In this document: one piece after another, positions 25,032 through 34,931 of the stretch
Layout of the letters: each line of letters opens with the position of its first letter
Numbering within the stretch: position 1 is the stretch's first letter
Origin: Sphingobacteriia bacterium
GTDB taxonomy: Bacteria > Bacteroidota > Bacteroidia > Bacteroidales > UBA7960
Assembly (NCBI GenBank): GCA_011390785.1
Contig: JAABRR010000025.1
Location: forward strand, 1 to 64,000
Direction of reading: 5' to 3'
DNA: 64,000 bases
Made by a program: the position numbers and the translations under genes
The notes under the pieces: model-generated
Told to the model about the DNA's origin: nothing
Database searches by the model: none
The model's input: the letters and a program-made list of their open reading frames with translations, nothing else

Positions 25032-27530
25032 ATGAAGCGATTATATATTTATTTGTTTTGTGTCCTGTTTTCATTGCCTTCTGTGGCCCAGCGAGCTGAC
25101 CAGCGTATAGCAGCGGGTGACGAATTTTATGAGAAAGAGCAATTTCAGGAAGCAATTGATGTGTATCAGCGTTTGCTCAGAAGAGAAAAAGATCAGGATA
25201 CAAAGAGAGAACTATCGTTTAAAGTGGGAGAGTCGTACCGACGCTTAATAAATTATGATGAAGCGAAAAAATGGTACACGATCGCTCTTAATCTGGGATA
25301 TACTGATCCCGGGCTATACATGCGTTTAAGTGAAATGGCTCTTGGTTTGGAAGAGTTTGATCTTTCCTTAAATTATATCAATCAGTTTCTTGAAATAAAA
25401 TCTGATGATTCGCTGGGCTTAAAAATAAAGGAATCTGCCATTTTTGCCCTTGACAATTATGCCACAGAAACAATTTTTCAAGTTTCTAATGAAGGTGGCT
25501 TAAATAATTCAGGACAGCAATGGGGAGCTTCATTTTTGGAAAATGTGGCGATAATGTACGAAGAACAAGAAAAAGTTGATGAGCAATTCGATATTGATAT
25601 CAGATTACGTTATAACAATATTTTTTATTGGGTTTGGATGTCGCGAACTTTAAAGGAAAGGATTATTTTCTCTTCTACCAAACCCTACAACAATCAGGAA
25701 TCAACTGGGTTTTCCAATATTTATAAGGCTACATTCAACAGGCGTGCCGGCGATTGGGATGCGCCCCAAATGCTTAGCGGGGAGATAAATTCTGATTTTT
25801 ATGATGGCTTCCTATCCTATGATAAAGAAAATGAAACAGCCTATTTTATGAACAGTGGTGGTGTTGATGGTAATCGGGTTACTGCTGATATTTACACAGT
25901 TAAATATGATGCGCAGAATGATACCTGGGGAACTCCTAAAATATTTTCATTCAATAGTGATGATTTCAATATTGGTTATCCTGCTATCAATGAATCAGGC
26001 GATATTCTTTATTTTGCTTCCGATATGGAAGGGGGATACGGAGGATACGATATATATAAAACTACGAAAAATGAAAGAGGAAACTGGGGCCAGCCGATCA
26101 ATCTGGGGCCAGAAATTAATACTCCTTTTAATGAGTCATATCCTTTTATAGCTGGCGAAGTTTTGTATTTTTCTTCTTACGGTCATCCAGGATTTGGTGG
26201 TTTTGATGTATTCTTCTCCACAATAAATGAAGGTGAAAGCTATACTGAACCCCAGAACATGGGAGCACCCCTTAACAGCAGTGCCGACGATTTTGGATTT
26301 ATTATAGATAATAATTATGCAAGGGGCTTTTTTAGCAGCAACCGTCCAGGAGGCAGTGGCCAGGATGATATTTATTCTTTCAGGATTGTACCCAAAACAT
26401 TTGCTATCCAGGGACGTATTACCGATAAGACTTCTGGTGAACCCATTCCCAGTTTAGAGATATTTTTTTCTGACAACAATAATAATTTATTTACTGCCAT
26501 CTCTGATGCCGATGGATATTATGACTTGCCTGCTTTAAGCACGGATGTAAACTACTACATCAATGCTTATCCTGCTGATTACCAGGCTTTAGAAGATACC
26601 CTGGGTGTAAAAGACCAGTTGCTCGCAAGTAGGTTTAATGTAATAAGCGATTTTGAAAGGGACTTTACTCTTATTCCCATAGATATGATTGCTGAAACCT
26701 CTGAGCCAGAGCCAGAGCCAGAACCAGAACCAGAACCAGATACACAGGAGAGCCTGTCAGAACCCATAACAGAAGAAGTTGCTACTATTCAGGAAACAGA
26801 CAATGCTTTAGATTTTCAGCTAAGTTCTGATGGATTTCCGACTATCTATTTTGATTTTGGCAGTGCCGATTTGTCCGATTTTGGGAAAACTCAGCTGGAT
26901 ACCGTTATTAGTTATATGAAAAACAATTCGGAAAAGGGTTTGGTTATTCATGCTCATACCGATGTAATCAGTGGCTATTTATTTAATTTTTATCTTTCAC
27001 AAGAAAGAGCACAAAGGATCCTTGTTCACCTAAGGAGTAATGGTATTGATCCGCAAAGAATCTACACCAGGGGATACGGCAAAACCCAACTGGCCTTTAA
27101 AAATGCAGAAAAAGACAATGAACACCGCCTTAACCGAAGGGCTACTTTTGAATCTATTCCGCTTGAGCAATTGCAGGCATACCTGGATAACGCATCTCAA
27201 CAGAGTTTCAGATATCTGAACTCAATAGAAAAGGAAGCCCATTTTGCAGAAGGTATTGAATTTATGGTGCAATTTATGGCATCCAATGTACCTATTAGTC
27301 CGCAATACTACCGTAAGATTATGGATAATATACCTGATGCAGATATTATTTATTACTATGATAATGACAGATACCATCGTTATTTGGTGGGAAGTTTCAA
27401 GAATTTTGAAGCCGCTTTTGAAATGCAGCGAACCCTAAGACAACTTGGTTATGAGATATATGTTGTAGCTTTTGATAACGGAATTCGAATTCCGGTGAGC
27501 AAAGCAAGAAGGCTTGCTGGTGATTTATAA
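25032..27530 (+). CDS. PorE-like OmpA family protein with TPR and beta-propeller
   Basis: 832 residues from the ATG at 25032, which begins a clear signal peptide (MKRLYIYLFCVLFSLPSVAQ); an earlier in-frame ATG at 24993 would precede it with 13 odd residues. Domain order: TPR helices (about 22-150), PD40/WD40-like propeller with FASDMEGGYGGYDIY-type blades (about 215-450), a carboxypeptidase regulatory-like domain (GRITDKTSGEPIPSLEI), an EP-rich linker (about 558-570), an OmpA C-terminal peptidoglycan-binding domain (about 600-705, HAHTD...LSQERAQRI...NRRATF), and a final SPOR-like stretch. This is the layout of PorE, a periplasmic T9SS-linked anchor. It lies between the adhesin and PorP/SprF genes. 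Confidence 0.9.
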   Translation: MKRLYIYLFCVLFSLPSVAQRADQRIAAGDEFYEKEQFQEAIDVYQRLLRREKDQDTKRELSFKVGESYRRLINYDEAKKWYTIALNLGYTDPGLYMRLSEMALGLEEFDLSLNYINQFLEIKSDDSLGLKIKESAIFALDNYATETIFQVSNEGGLNNSGQQWGASFLENVAIMYEEQEKVDEQFDIDIRLRYNNIFYWVWMSRTLKERIIFSSTKPYNNQESTGFSNIYKATFNRRAGDWDAPQMLSGEINSDFYDGFLSYDKENETAYFMNSGGVDGNRVTADIYTVKYDAQNDTWGTPKIFSFNSDDFNIGYPAINESGDILYFASDMEGGYGGYDIYKTTKNERGNWGQPINLGPEINTPFNESYPFIAGEVLYFSSYGHPGFGGFDVFFSTINEGESYTEPQNMGAPLNSSADDFGFIIDNNYARGFFSSNRPGGSGQDDIYSFRIVPKTFAIQGRITDKTSGEPIPSLEIFFSDNNNNLFTAISDADGYYDLPALSTDVNYYINAYPADYQALEDTLGVKDQLLASRFNVISDFERDFTLIPIDMIAETSEPEPEPEPEPEPDTQESLSEPITEEVATIQETDNALDFQLSSDGFPTIYFDFGSADLSDFGKTQLDTVISYMKNNSEKGLVIHAHTDVISGYLFNFYLSQERAQRILVHLRSNGIDPQRIYTRGYGKTQLAFKNAEKDNEHRLNRRATFESIPLEQLQAYLDNASQQSFRYLNSIEKEAHFAEGIEFMVQFMASNVPISPQYYRKIMDNIPDADIIYYYDNDRYHRYLVGSFKNFEAAFEMQRTLRQLGYEIYVVAFDNGIRIPVSKARRLAGDL
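26703..26738 (+). repeat. In-frame hexanucleotide repeat (Glu-Pro linker)
   Basis: Six consecutive 6-bp units, GAGCCA or GAACCA, encoding Glu-Pro six times in the linker before the OmpA domain. Unit gain or loss would change linker length without breaking the frame. Confidence 0.85.
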
Positions 27531-27731
27531 GAAATTATTGTTTTGTCTGATTAAGGTAAAATTGCTGATAACCCTAATTTGCCAGACCATTCGATATTCA
27601 AAACTTTTTTTCAGCTATGAAACCATATGGTTTACTAATTTGAACACAATAATTATGAAACCAGTATTATTTGTGAGGTTCCCCCTAAAGAAGGGGTAAG
27701 TTTTCATACATTTAAAATTAATTTTGTTCCG

Positions 27732-28652
27732 ATGAAATTAAAACTAACACTGTCTATAATACTTTTCGCCCTATTTAAATGGAGTGCTTTGGCGCAAAAT
27801 GATACCCACTTTAGTCAATATATGTTTAACGAAGTGGTTTTTAATCCGGCAGCTATTGAGATTTCCAACACTTTAAATGCTTCATTGGTTGCCCGACAAC
27901 AATGGGTGGGTTTCGATAATGCCCCATCTTCTCAGGCTCTTAATGCCAGCACTTATTTACAGGAATTGTTTGGTGGTGTTGGTGTTAATTTTTTATACGA
28001 CAGGCTGGGTTACGAGAGCTTTATTACTGCTCGTGCTTTTTATGCTTTTCCCGTGCAGGTAGGAGTTTTATCAACTGTAACCTTCGGATTGGGAGCAGGA
28101 ATAGTAAACAGAACTATTGATGGCAGCAGTCTTCGCTATGATGATATGACTGATCCCAATGCAATTTATACCCGCGAAAATTTTTTTAAGCCTGACTTTA
28201 ATTTTGGTGTAGAATATGTCGATCCCAATCTTACTGTCGGCTTTGCTACTACTCATATTTATCGTTCTGTAGAAGGTTCAAGGAGTGATTATGCTCCAAG
28301 GCATTATTATCTTTATGCAAAATATCTTTTTAAAGATGTTGCACCGGATATTGACCTGCAACCTTATCTTCTTTTTAAAAGCAGTTGGTTCATGACCCAG
28401 TTTGATTTAAACTTACTGGCTTATTATGATGATATGCTGTGGGGGGGGCTTTCTTACCGTTTAGGAGATGCCGTTTCTGCAATGGTGGGATATCTTATTA
28501 CACCCGAAATTAAGGTTGGTTATGCCTATGATTATGCTGTGGGTGTAAGCCGTGGGTATAATGGTGGATCACATGAGATCATGATCAGTACTACTTTTGA
28601 GGGATTTAACCGCACAAGGGTTACTCCAAAAACACCCCGAATATTTAACTAG
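27732..28652 (+). CDS. PorP/SprF family outer-membrane protein
   Basis: 306 residues with a signal peptide (MKLKLTLSIILFALFKWSALAQ) and the family-defining N-terminus NDTHFSQYMFNEVVFNPA. The rest is strand-rich and aromatic, as expected for a beta-barrel. PorP/SprF proteins pair with individual T9SS type B substrates and help them reach or stay on the cell surface; in Flavobacterium SprF is needed for SprB localisation. Gene order adhesin, PorE-like, PorP/SprF on one strand supports a dedicated role for the 2695-aa adhesin. About 200 bp separates it from the upstream gene, without an evident terminator. Confidence 0.93.
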   Translation: MKLKLTLSIILFALFKWSALAQNDTHFSQYMFNEVVFNPAAIEISNTLNASLVARQQWVGFDNAPSSQALNASTYLQELFGGVGVNFLYDRLGYESFITARAFYAFPVQVGVLSTVTFGLGAGIVNRTIDGSSLRYDDMTDPNAIYTRENFFKPDFNFGVEYVDPNLTVGFATTHIYRSVEGSRSDYAPRHYYLYAKYLFKDVAPDIDLQPYLLFKSSWFMTQFDLNLLAYYDDMLWGGLSYRLGDAVSAMVGYLITPEIKVGYAYDYAVGVSRGYNGGSHEIMISTTFEGFNRTRVTPKTPRIFN

Positions 28653-28658
28653 GATGAA

Positions 28659-28706
28659 CTCAACATCAGGGCGAATGGTACAAATCCCCAAAAAATTGAT
28701 GTTGAG
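28659..28706 (+). other. Hairpin after the PorP/SprF gene
   Basis: Perfect 10-bp arms CTCAACATCA (28659-28668) and TGATGTTGAG (28697-28706) begin a few bases after the stop codon, with a 28-base loop. No T run follows, so this is not a standard terminator; it may protect the 3' end of the adhesin-locus transcript. Confidence 0.4.
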
Positions 28707-29040
28707 CCAGTGTATGAACTAATTTTCGTTAAATCGGCTTGGCGACTGGGATAAGTTCCCTGAAATAGCCACATCCAATACCCGTATGTCATTGCCAGAG
28801 CCAGCCTTTCATCCACACTTCGAAACGCTTACAGCTGCGATCATGCGAGGCGGCTTATTAAAGACACCCGCACCTTTACCCCGCGCACCGGAGCTGTTTC
28901 TACTTATCACAAAGACGTATATTTAATGGTAGAAGCTACTAATATGATATCATCGATAATGTTGAATATGGCTACTTCCCCAACAGTAATCAATTACAAT
29001 ATGTGAATAACAATTTACCCATTAGATGAGATTTTGCACC
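28707..29040. other. Non-coding or decayed DNA
   Basis: No intact gene. Several short frames broken by stops are present on the plus strand, and it leads into the RHS remnant, so it may be the more decayed upstream part of the same gene. Confidence 0.35.
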
Positions 29041-29708
29041 TGATCAATACAACGATTATGGCTCGACTGGCATCATTCAAGAGTTTTCTAATGACTCAAA
29101 TGGAAATATGATTTGGGATGCAAATAAATCATTATCAACTAAATTATAATTTACTAAATTTACCATCCTCAATTGAAAGATTCATGGATGGAGCTTCCAA
29201 TATAATAGACTTCAACTATACTTCCGTTGGGAGTAAACCCAAAGAACACTCTGTGGGAAACGGCTCCATTAATCACACGCGGTATTACGCTGGCCCATTT
29301 ACCTTTTTAGGTACAGGTTACGATCCGGCCTATTTTACCACCCCGTATGGCCGGTTTGGGCCAAAGAGCAGCTCATGGCGCCACGAAACCCACCTTCGTA
29401 ATCATTTAGGCAACACCCGCCTCGCCTACATCCACGAAGGCACCACCATCAACAAGGTACAGGAGACCCATTACTACCCCTTCGGTATGCGCATCAGCCC
29501 TCTATCCAACCAACCCTTAAACCTGGACACCGAACGCAATAATGCCAACCTCTAAAACAGCAAATTGGAGCGAAGCGTAAATCCCGCCCAAGCGGGAGAG
29601 TTTAATGAAGATTTTGGGTTGAATTGGTATGATTACGGGGCACGGTTCTATGACCCGCAAATTGCAAGGTGGCATAGTGTGGATTCCTGTTGTTTTATTC
29701 TTACCTAA
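29041..29708 (+). pseudogene. RHS repeat protein remnant
   Basis: Pieces of an RHS-type protein in different frames. The first gives NDSNGNMIWDANKSLS; the next (29118-29555) gives YNLLNLPSSI, LRNHLGNTRLAY and THYYPFGM; after a TAA and frame disturbance comes EDFGLNWYDYGARFYDP followed by IARWHSVDS, then a stop. This is the order of the conserved RHS core, cut off just where a variable C-terminal toxin or effector region would start. At least one frameshift and two stops interrupt it. No immunity-like gene is seen after it. It probably derives from a once full-length secreted polymorphic protein. Confidence 0.82.
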
Positions 29709-29728
29709 TTTGTTAATCAAAGGTTTCT

Positions 29729-29750
29729 AGACGCGCCGTTATGCGCGTCT
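29729..29750. repeat. GC-rich inverted repeat
   Basis: AGACGCGC and GCGCGTCT flank a 6-base loop just after the RHS remnant. Its GC content contrasts with the AT-rich surroundings and suggests a small palindromic repeat element. The following stretch to 30056 holds no gene I can support. Confidence 0.5.
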
Positions 29751-30056
29751 CTACCCATTATCCGTGGGATTCTTATGGGAGACGTACCGAAAAAGGCACG
29801 TATTTACAGCGGACTACGGTTGAAAAATGTAATATTGGCCCATACCAGCGGATTGTTGCTGAACCATTGATTGTTTTCAAAATGGGACTAAAAATCCCCG
29901 GTATCTTTTGGCGATCTAAAATCCGGCACTTAAAACTGCCTACAATGGAAAGGAGCAGTACCGGTATCCATTGCCAGCAGCCTCAACCAAGGTGTAATAG
30001 GGTACGGCAGTAGGCAGGTGCATCATGTAAGAAACGGAAATAACATTCCATCCAAA

Positions 30057-32759
30057 CTACCAAACATCATTAAACTCACCCGATATTACGGTATTGGCCA
30101 CAACTACATTTTTATTCTGAATCCGTGCTCTGTTGGGCTGGCTTCCGCCAATGGTAAAGGATATAACCCCTTCTGGCACATACATTTTATGTTCGGGGTG
30201 GTAAACTGCCATATGTTCGGGTTTCACTTCGAAGGTTACTGTTTGGGTTTCACCTGCCTTCAGGAATACTCTCTGAAACCCTTGCAGGCTTCTTACAGGT
30301 CCTTCTTCTATTTGCGGGTGGGAAACGTATAGCTGCACCACTTCGTGTCCGTCGAAGGTTCCGGTGTTGGTTACCTCTGCCGAGATGGTTATGGTTTCAC
30401 CAGCAGTAATGGCAGGAACTACTGCATTTGAATAGGCAAAAGTGGTGTAACTCAGGCCAAATCCGAAATCGTAGAGGGGCATTTTCTTCAATCTCTCTTC
30501 TTGTGATGCTTTTTCATCGATTTTAATATAACGATAAGTACGGTTATCCATGTTATAATCATCGAAGGCAGGCAACTGATCTACAGATTTGTAAAAGGTG
30601 AGAGGCAGCCTACCTGATGGGTTATAGTCGCCAAAAAGGATATCGGCAATGGCTGTTCCTCCGGCTTGTCCGGGGTACCATGCTTCCAGAATGGCGGGTA
30701 TATTATCTGATTCCCAGTTGATTGCAAGGGCACTACCGTTGAGCAATACCAGCACGGTGGGTTTGTTCAGTTTCATGATTTCCTTCATCAACTCGGTTTG
30801 TGCGTCGGGTAGCGCAATTTCCACCCGATCGCCTCCGGCAAAACCTTCCACTTTCACTTTCATTTCTTCGCCTTCAAGATAGGGACTCAGGCCCATGAAG
30901 AGCAAAACAACATCAGATTCAGCAGCAATTTCCAATGCTTCGGCCATCATGTTATCTCCGGGGGCATCCCAGAATAATTTTAACATGGGATATTCAGTTC
31001 CATGCTGACGATATTCAATCATAATTTCGTAGGGTTTTCCGGCTTCCAGCTCCATGGTTTCATATTCGAGATGGGGGTGGTGTTCGGTATCCCATCGGGC
31101 TATTTCTTCACCTTCCAGGTATAGGTTGAATGCCCGGTAACCTTCTACCCCTATGCTATACTCTCCTGCGGTGGGAGGAACAAAATATCCCTTCCATCTT
31201 CCTGAAAAATTATCATAGCTTAATCCTTCTGCCGGGGCATTGGTCCACCAGGTAAAGTCAACCTGCTTATCTATCCGGGTGTGCAACGGGCTGCCTTCCA
31301 ACGCTGGATTGTCATATAGTTCAACAGTAAGTCCGTTTTCCGTAAGTTCGGATGTGGTAAACAAATGATCGCCGGGCAAAATTTCCATGTAGGGGAATTC
31401 TTTTGCCAGGCGGGTTCCGGGGGCATATTTTACATTGGCACCAGGTAGTTTCTGGCGGATGCCTTCCAATGGGGTTATGGGATTGGATGCAAATCCATTA
31501 TAGTTGGCGTAAAGAACTTCCAGGCGGTCGGCGTTGGGGCCGATCACTGCCACGTTTTTTACATCCTTTTGCAGGGGAAGCAGATTGTTTTCGTTTTTTA
31601 GCAATACCATCGATTTACGCGCCGCGTCTAGTGCAAGATCCCGGTGTTCTTCAGAGTCCACCACTGAATAGGGAATTTCAGTATAAGGCACATCTGATGG
31701 TGGATCAAACATGCCCAGCTTCATGCGGGCAACCATAAGGCGGGTTACCAGCACATCAATTTCTTCTTCAGTTATAAGTCCCTGTTCGTAAGCAGCTATT
31801 AGTGCAGGATAGGTATTTCCGCAATTGAGATCTGTACCGGCTTGCACGGCCATAGCAGCAGCTTCTTCGGGGGTTTCAACCACTTCATGGTCACCAGGAT
31901 TGAAGAAATCTCTGATTGCCCAACAGTCGGAAACGATATACCCTTCAAAACCCCATTCATCGCGAAGCATGCTTTCCAGCATTTTGCTGCCGCAGCAAGG
32001 GTCGCCAAATAATCGGTTATAAGCACACATGATTGAATAAACGGCACCTTCCTGAACAGTTTTCTTAAAATGTGGCAGGTAGGTTTCTATAAAATCGCGG
32101 TCAGTGGGTTCTGCGTTAAACTTGTGACGGTCGGGTTCCGGGCCGCTATGCACGGCAAAATGTTTGGATGTAGCCACCACTTTCAGGTATTTGGGATCGT
32201 CTCCCTGCAATCCTTTTATGTAATTTACAGCCAGTTCGCCGGCCAGGAATGGGTCTTCACCATATGTTTCCATACCCCGGCCCCAGCGAGGATCGCGAAA
32301 AATGTTGATGTTAGGTGTCCAGAAGGTGAGTCCCTGGTAAATGCCCCGTTTTCCTTCAGCGGCAAAAGCATGATGTTTTGCTCTTGCTTCGTCTGATACT
32401 GCAGTAGCAATATCAAACATCATCTGGTCGTCCCACATGGCAGCCATACCAATAGCCTGTGGAAATACCGTTGCCAGACCTGCTCTGCCCACACCGTGCA
32501 GGCACTCATTCCACCAGTTGTATTCAGGTAGGCCCAATCGGTCAATGGCAGGAGCATCATACATCATTTGCCCTACTTTTTCTTCGAGGGTCATTTGCGA
32601 TACCAGGTCCGCAGCTCTTTCTTCAAAAGTCAGACGGGTATTAAGGTAATCGGACTGGCCAGATTGGCAGGATGCTAAAATAATCATCATAAGGTAAATC
32701 ATGGTTCCTTTCACTGCAAGGGCAGAAAAAGCAGAAATTTGTAATTTTCGTTTTTTCAT
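30057..32759 (-). CDS. Glycoside hydrolase family 3 lipoprotein with PA14 domain
   Basis: 900 residues from the ATG at 32759; the frame is open to 32861 but the extension precedes the lipoprotein signal (lipobox LASC) and overlaps a candidate promoter. The GH3 N-terminal barrel shows EYNWWNECLHGVGRAG, FPQAIGMAAMWD and KHFAVHSGPEPDRH, with the nucleophile Asp in GYIVSDCWAI. Then the GH3 C-terminal domain, split by a PA14 domain (GLTVELYDNP...FVPPTAGEYSIGVEGYRAF), and a fibronectin III-like end (VTNTGTFDGHEVVQLYVSHPQ). The motifs are those of beta-xylosidase and beta-glucosidase type GH3 enzymes. Xylose or glucose release from plant oligosaccharides is likely; the exact sugar is not decided. 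Confidence 0.92.
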   Translation of the reverse strand: MKKRKLQISAFSALAVKGTMIYLMMIILASCQSGQSDYLNTRLTFEERAADLVSQMTLEEKVGQMMYDAPAIDRLGLPEYNWWNECLHGVGRAGLATVFPQAIGMAAMWDDQMMFDIATAVSDEARAKHHAFAAEGKRGIYQGLTFWTPNINIFRDPRWGRGMETYGEDPFLAGELAVNYIKGLQGDDPKYLKVVATSKHFAVHSGPEPDRHKFNAEPTDRDFIETYLPHFKKTVQEGAVYSIMCAYNRLFGDPCCGSKMLESMLRDEWGFEGYIVSDCWAIRDFFNPGDHEVVETPEEAAAMAVQAGTDLNCGNTYPALIAAYEQGLITEEEIDVLVTRLMVARMKLGMFDPPSDVPYTEIPYSVVDSEEHRDLALDAARKSMVLLKNENNLLPLQKDVKNVAVIGPNADRLEVLYANYNGFASNPITPLEGIRQKLPGANVKYAPGTRLAKEFPYMEILPGDHLFTTSELTENGLTVELYDNPALEGSPLHTRIDKQVDFTWWTNAPAEGLSYDNFSGRWKGYFVPPTAGEYSIGVEGYRAFNLYLEGEEIARWDTEHHPHLEYETMELEAGKPYEIMIEYRQHGTEYPMLKLFWDAPGDNMMAEALEIAAESDVVLLFMGLSPYLEGEEMKVKVEGFAGGDRVEIALPDAQTELMKEIMKLNKPTVLVLLNGSALAINWESDNIPAILEAWYPGQAGGTAIADILFGDYNPSGRLPLTFYKSVDQLPAFDDYNMDNRTYRYIKIDEKASQEERLKKMPLYDFGFGLSYTTFAYSNAVVPAITAGETITISAEVTNTGTFDGHEVVQLYVSHPQIEEGPVRSLQGFQRVFLKAGETQTVTFEVKPEHMAVYHPEHKMYVPEGVISFTIGGSQPNRARIQNKNVVVANTVISGEFNDVW

Positions 32760-32792
32760 TTGAATTGATTTTTGGGATGCAGAATAATCTGG

Positions 32793-32800
32793 CAAACATA
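32793..32800 (-). promoter_or_regulatory. Candidate -7 element of the GH3 gene
   Basis: Minus strand TATGTTTG matches TAnnTTTG, 34 bp before the ATG at 32759. It supports the shorter start. Confidence 0.4.
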
Positions 32801-33020
32801 ATGAAAATTTGGTTGAAATGAGTTTGGGAATAGTTTCAAATATGGTTAACAATTGTACCAATCTTGTTATGGAAAAAATAAATGGATTCTTTGTAATAAA
32901 TAAGGGCTTGCTGAAAAATACTTAACCGACTGTTTATTAACTTTATCCATTAGTATTTTATATCTTAGGTGCAAGAGTAAGTAATCAATTATTAGAATAA
33001 CTTTGCTTTGTTATGTAGTT

Positions 33021-33113
33021 AGTTTTTAGTACATCATTTGCTTCATTGCCTTGGGCTTGCAGTATTAATATACAGCTTCACCTTGTCGCCTTGCATGTGA
33101 TGCACTAAAAACT
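33021..33113. repeat. Inverted repeat, 16-bp arms
   Basis: AGTTTTTAGTACATCA (33021-33036) pairs with TGATGCACTAAAAACT (33098-33113) at 15 of 16 positions, with 61 bases between. It lies in the 462-bp gap from 32760 to 33221, which holds no gene. It could be a tiny non-autonomous element or a structured RNA region. Confidence 0.45.
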
Positions 33114-33221
33114 TTTTCAGCATGCCCTAAATTAATAATAAAGATGATATTTCTTGACTTTGACTGGGTTATCATTATTATCAATCGAAAAAATATGGGT
33201 TTGCAAGGGGTTACATGCTCT

Positions 33222-34868
33222 TTAATTTAGTTCTGCCAATGGGATGATATAGCTGAAAACTTTCTCATTTTCTATATTCCATATCTGGTATTCCGCTTCA
33301 GGTTTGGGAGTATTGGTTCTGAAGATTAGCTTCCCGAAGGAGTTGTCTTCGTTATAGCAGAATTCTGCTTCGGGGATACAATTATGCTGGTGCACGTTGG
33401 TAAGTCTTGAACTTTCAAACTCATAGAGTGGGTAGTCGTTTTCCCTGTCGATTTTCCAAAGATCCGATCTGTGGCGATCGGCTGACATGAGCATAACACC
33501 TGAAATACTTTCCCGGGTAAGATGATCAAATATCTCTTGTCTTTCTGCTTTATATCCTTTCCAGGTATCAAATCTTCCTTCCATTTCGCTTTTGGCAAGG
33601 TCTGACCAGGGAACAGGTGATACGATCATCTTGAAGGTTGCTTCTGAATTTGAGAGCCCCTTCAAAAGCCATTCTTTTTGCACGGGGCCCAGCATAGATT
33701 TATCGGTACCCTGATCGTTGGTGAAGCTGGCTTCGCGGTAATATCTGCCATCGAGCATAAAAAATTCCACATCACCTATCAAAAAAGAAAACCATACACC
33801 GGGTTGTTCTATACCACCGCCGTAGCCTTTATTAGCCCACTGGTTCATAAAAGTTTTGTAAACCGGAATTTTCCAGGCTGGTTCGTTAATTAGCGGGCCA
33901 CCATATTCATCGTTATCTCCAAAATCATGATCATCCCAGATAGCAAACACTGGTGTTTGACTTACAAGCTGACGCCAGGTTTTTTCTGATTGTCTTTGGT
34001 GATAGCAATATTGCTGAATGGAAGGATGCTCCGGATAATCGATGTATACATTATCTCCCAGCAGGAGCAACCCGTTAAGATCGTGCTTGGCCAGGGTATG
34101 CCACATTTGGGTATGCCAGGGTATGTAGGCAGCTCCTCCACCAAAAGCAATGGCTATTTCTGATTTGCTGTATTTTCCGGGGTGCGTCTTGAAGGAATAA
34201 ACAGCAGGCAGAATTTCTCCATCAACCACTACCTTATAATGATATTCTTTGTTGTCTGTCAGCCCGTTTATCTTAATTTGTTCAGCCAGTTCTTTTTCAT
34301 AAGATGTAAAGATTTCCGGTGATTGGATAATGTTCTCAAATGTAAAATCTTCTGAAAGGATAAATTTTAAACTGCTTTCTTTGGCGGTTCTGGCCCATAT
34401 GATGGCAGAAGTATCAGAAACTGTCCCCAGCATAGGGCCATGAACCAGGCTGATTTTTTGTTTTCTAACCCATCTTTTATATTTCTGTGTATTTTGCAGG
34501 TGCTGAAAAAAGTCTTTGGGTCCTGCCACAAATCTTTCGGGGGGCATGCCGGCATTAATGGATCGATGCAGGTAATGCATGGCAGAGTCAAATTCTTCGA
34601 GTGCAGTATGAGCGGCTGATAAAACAAAAAATGCTTCTGCATCTTCTCCTTGTTGACGGGCCTGATGTATGGCCTTTTGAACATTCCCTTTTTTTATTTC
34701 CAGCATGTAGCCGGCTGCACCAACTTTTCGGTTATACCAGGTGCTGTCATTAGAATTATATTGTAAATTAACGGCTGGTTTATTTGTGCTATTGTATAAA
34801 CAGGATGACAGGATTCCCATAAATGGAAAAACGATCAGAATAATTAGTGCGTGAGATAATTTGATCAT
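33222..34868 (-). CDS. PhoD-like phosphatase lipoprotein
   Basis: 548 residues from the ATG at 34868, which places the lipobox ILSSC at a normal distance (Cys23); a second ATG at 34910 would give a 14-residue longer cytoplasmic tail. After a helical N-terminal part with TPR-like character, a PhoD N-terminal fold (GPMLGTVSDTSAIIWART) and the metallophosphatase domain follow, with LLLGDNVYIDYP, AIWDDHDFGDND and MLDGRYYRE motifs that bind metal ions. PhoD enzymes hydrolyse phosphodiesters and monoesters outside the membrane. The gene sits between GH3 and CE15 genes and may share their transcript, although the real substrate is unknown. Confidence 0.87.
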   Translation of the reverse strand: MIKLSHALIILIVFPFMGILSSCLYNSTNKPAVNLQYNSNDSTWYNRKVGAAGYMLEIKKGNVQKAIHQARQQGEDAEAFFVLSAAHTALEEFDSAMHYLHRSINAGMPPERFVAGPKDFFQHLQNTQKYKRWVRKQKISLVHGPMLGTVSDTSAIIWARTAKESSLKFILSEDFTFENIIQSPEIFTSYEKELAEQIKINGLTDNKEYHYKVVVDGEILPAVYSFKTHPGKYSKSEIAIAFGGGAAYIPWHTQMWHTLAKHDLNGLLLLGDNVYIDYPEHPSIQQYCYHQRQSEKTWRQLVSQTPVFAIWDDHDFGDNDEYGGPLINEPAWKIPVYKTFMNQWANKGYGGGIEQPGVWFSFLIGDVEFFMLDGRYYREASFTNDQGTDKSMLGPVQKEWLLKGLSNSEATFKMIVSPVPWSDLAKSEMEGRFDTWKGYKAERQEIFDHLTRESISGVMLMSADRHRSDLWKIDRENDYPLYEFESSRLTNVHQHNCIPEAEFCYNEDNSFGKLIFRTNTPKPEAEYQIWNIENEKVFSYIIPLAELN

Positions 34869-34931
34869 AGGTTTTGGCAGATTGATTCGTATATAATCTG
34901 AAAATTTCATTTCAATAAGCTAACCCGGAAT

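Noticed and set aside
29741-30013. 90-codon ORF after the RHS remnant
   Set aside because: Starts inside a palindromic repeat, and its translation shows no family or signal; likely chance.
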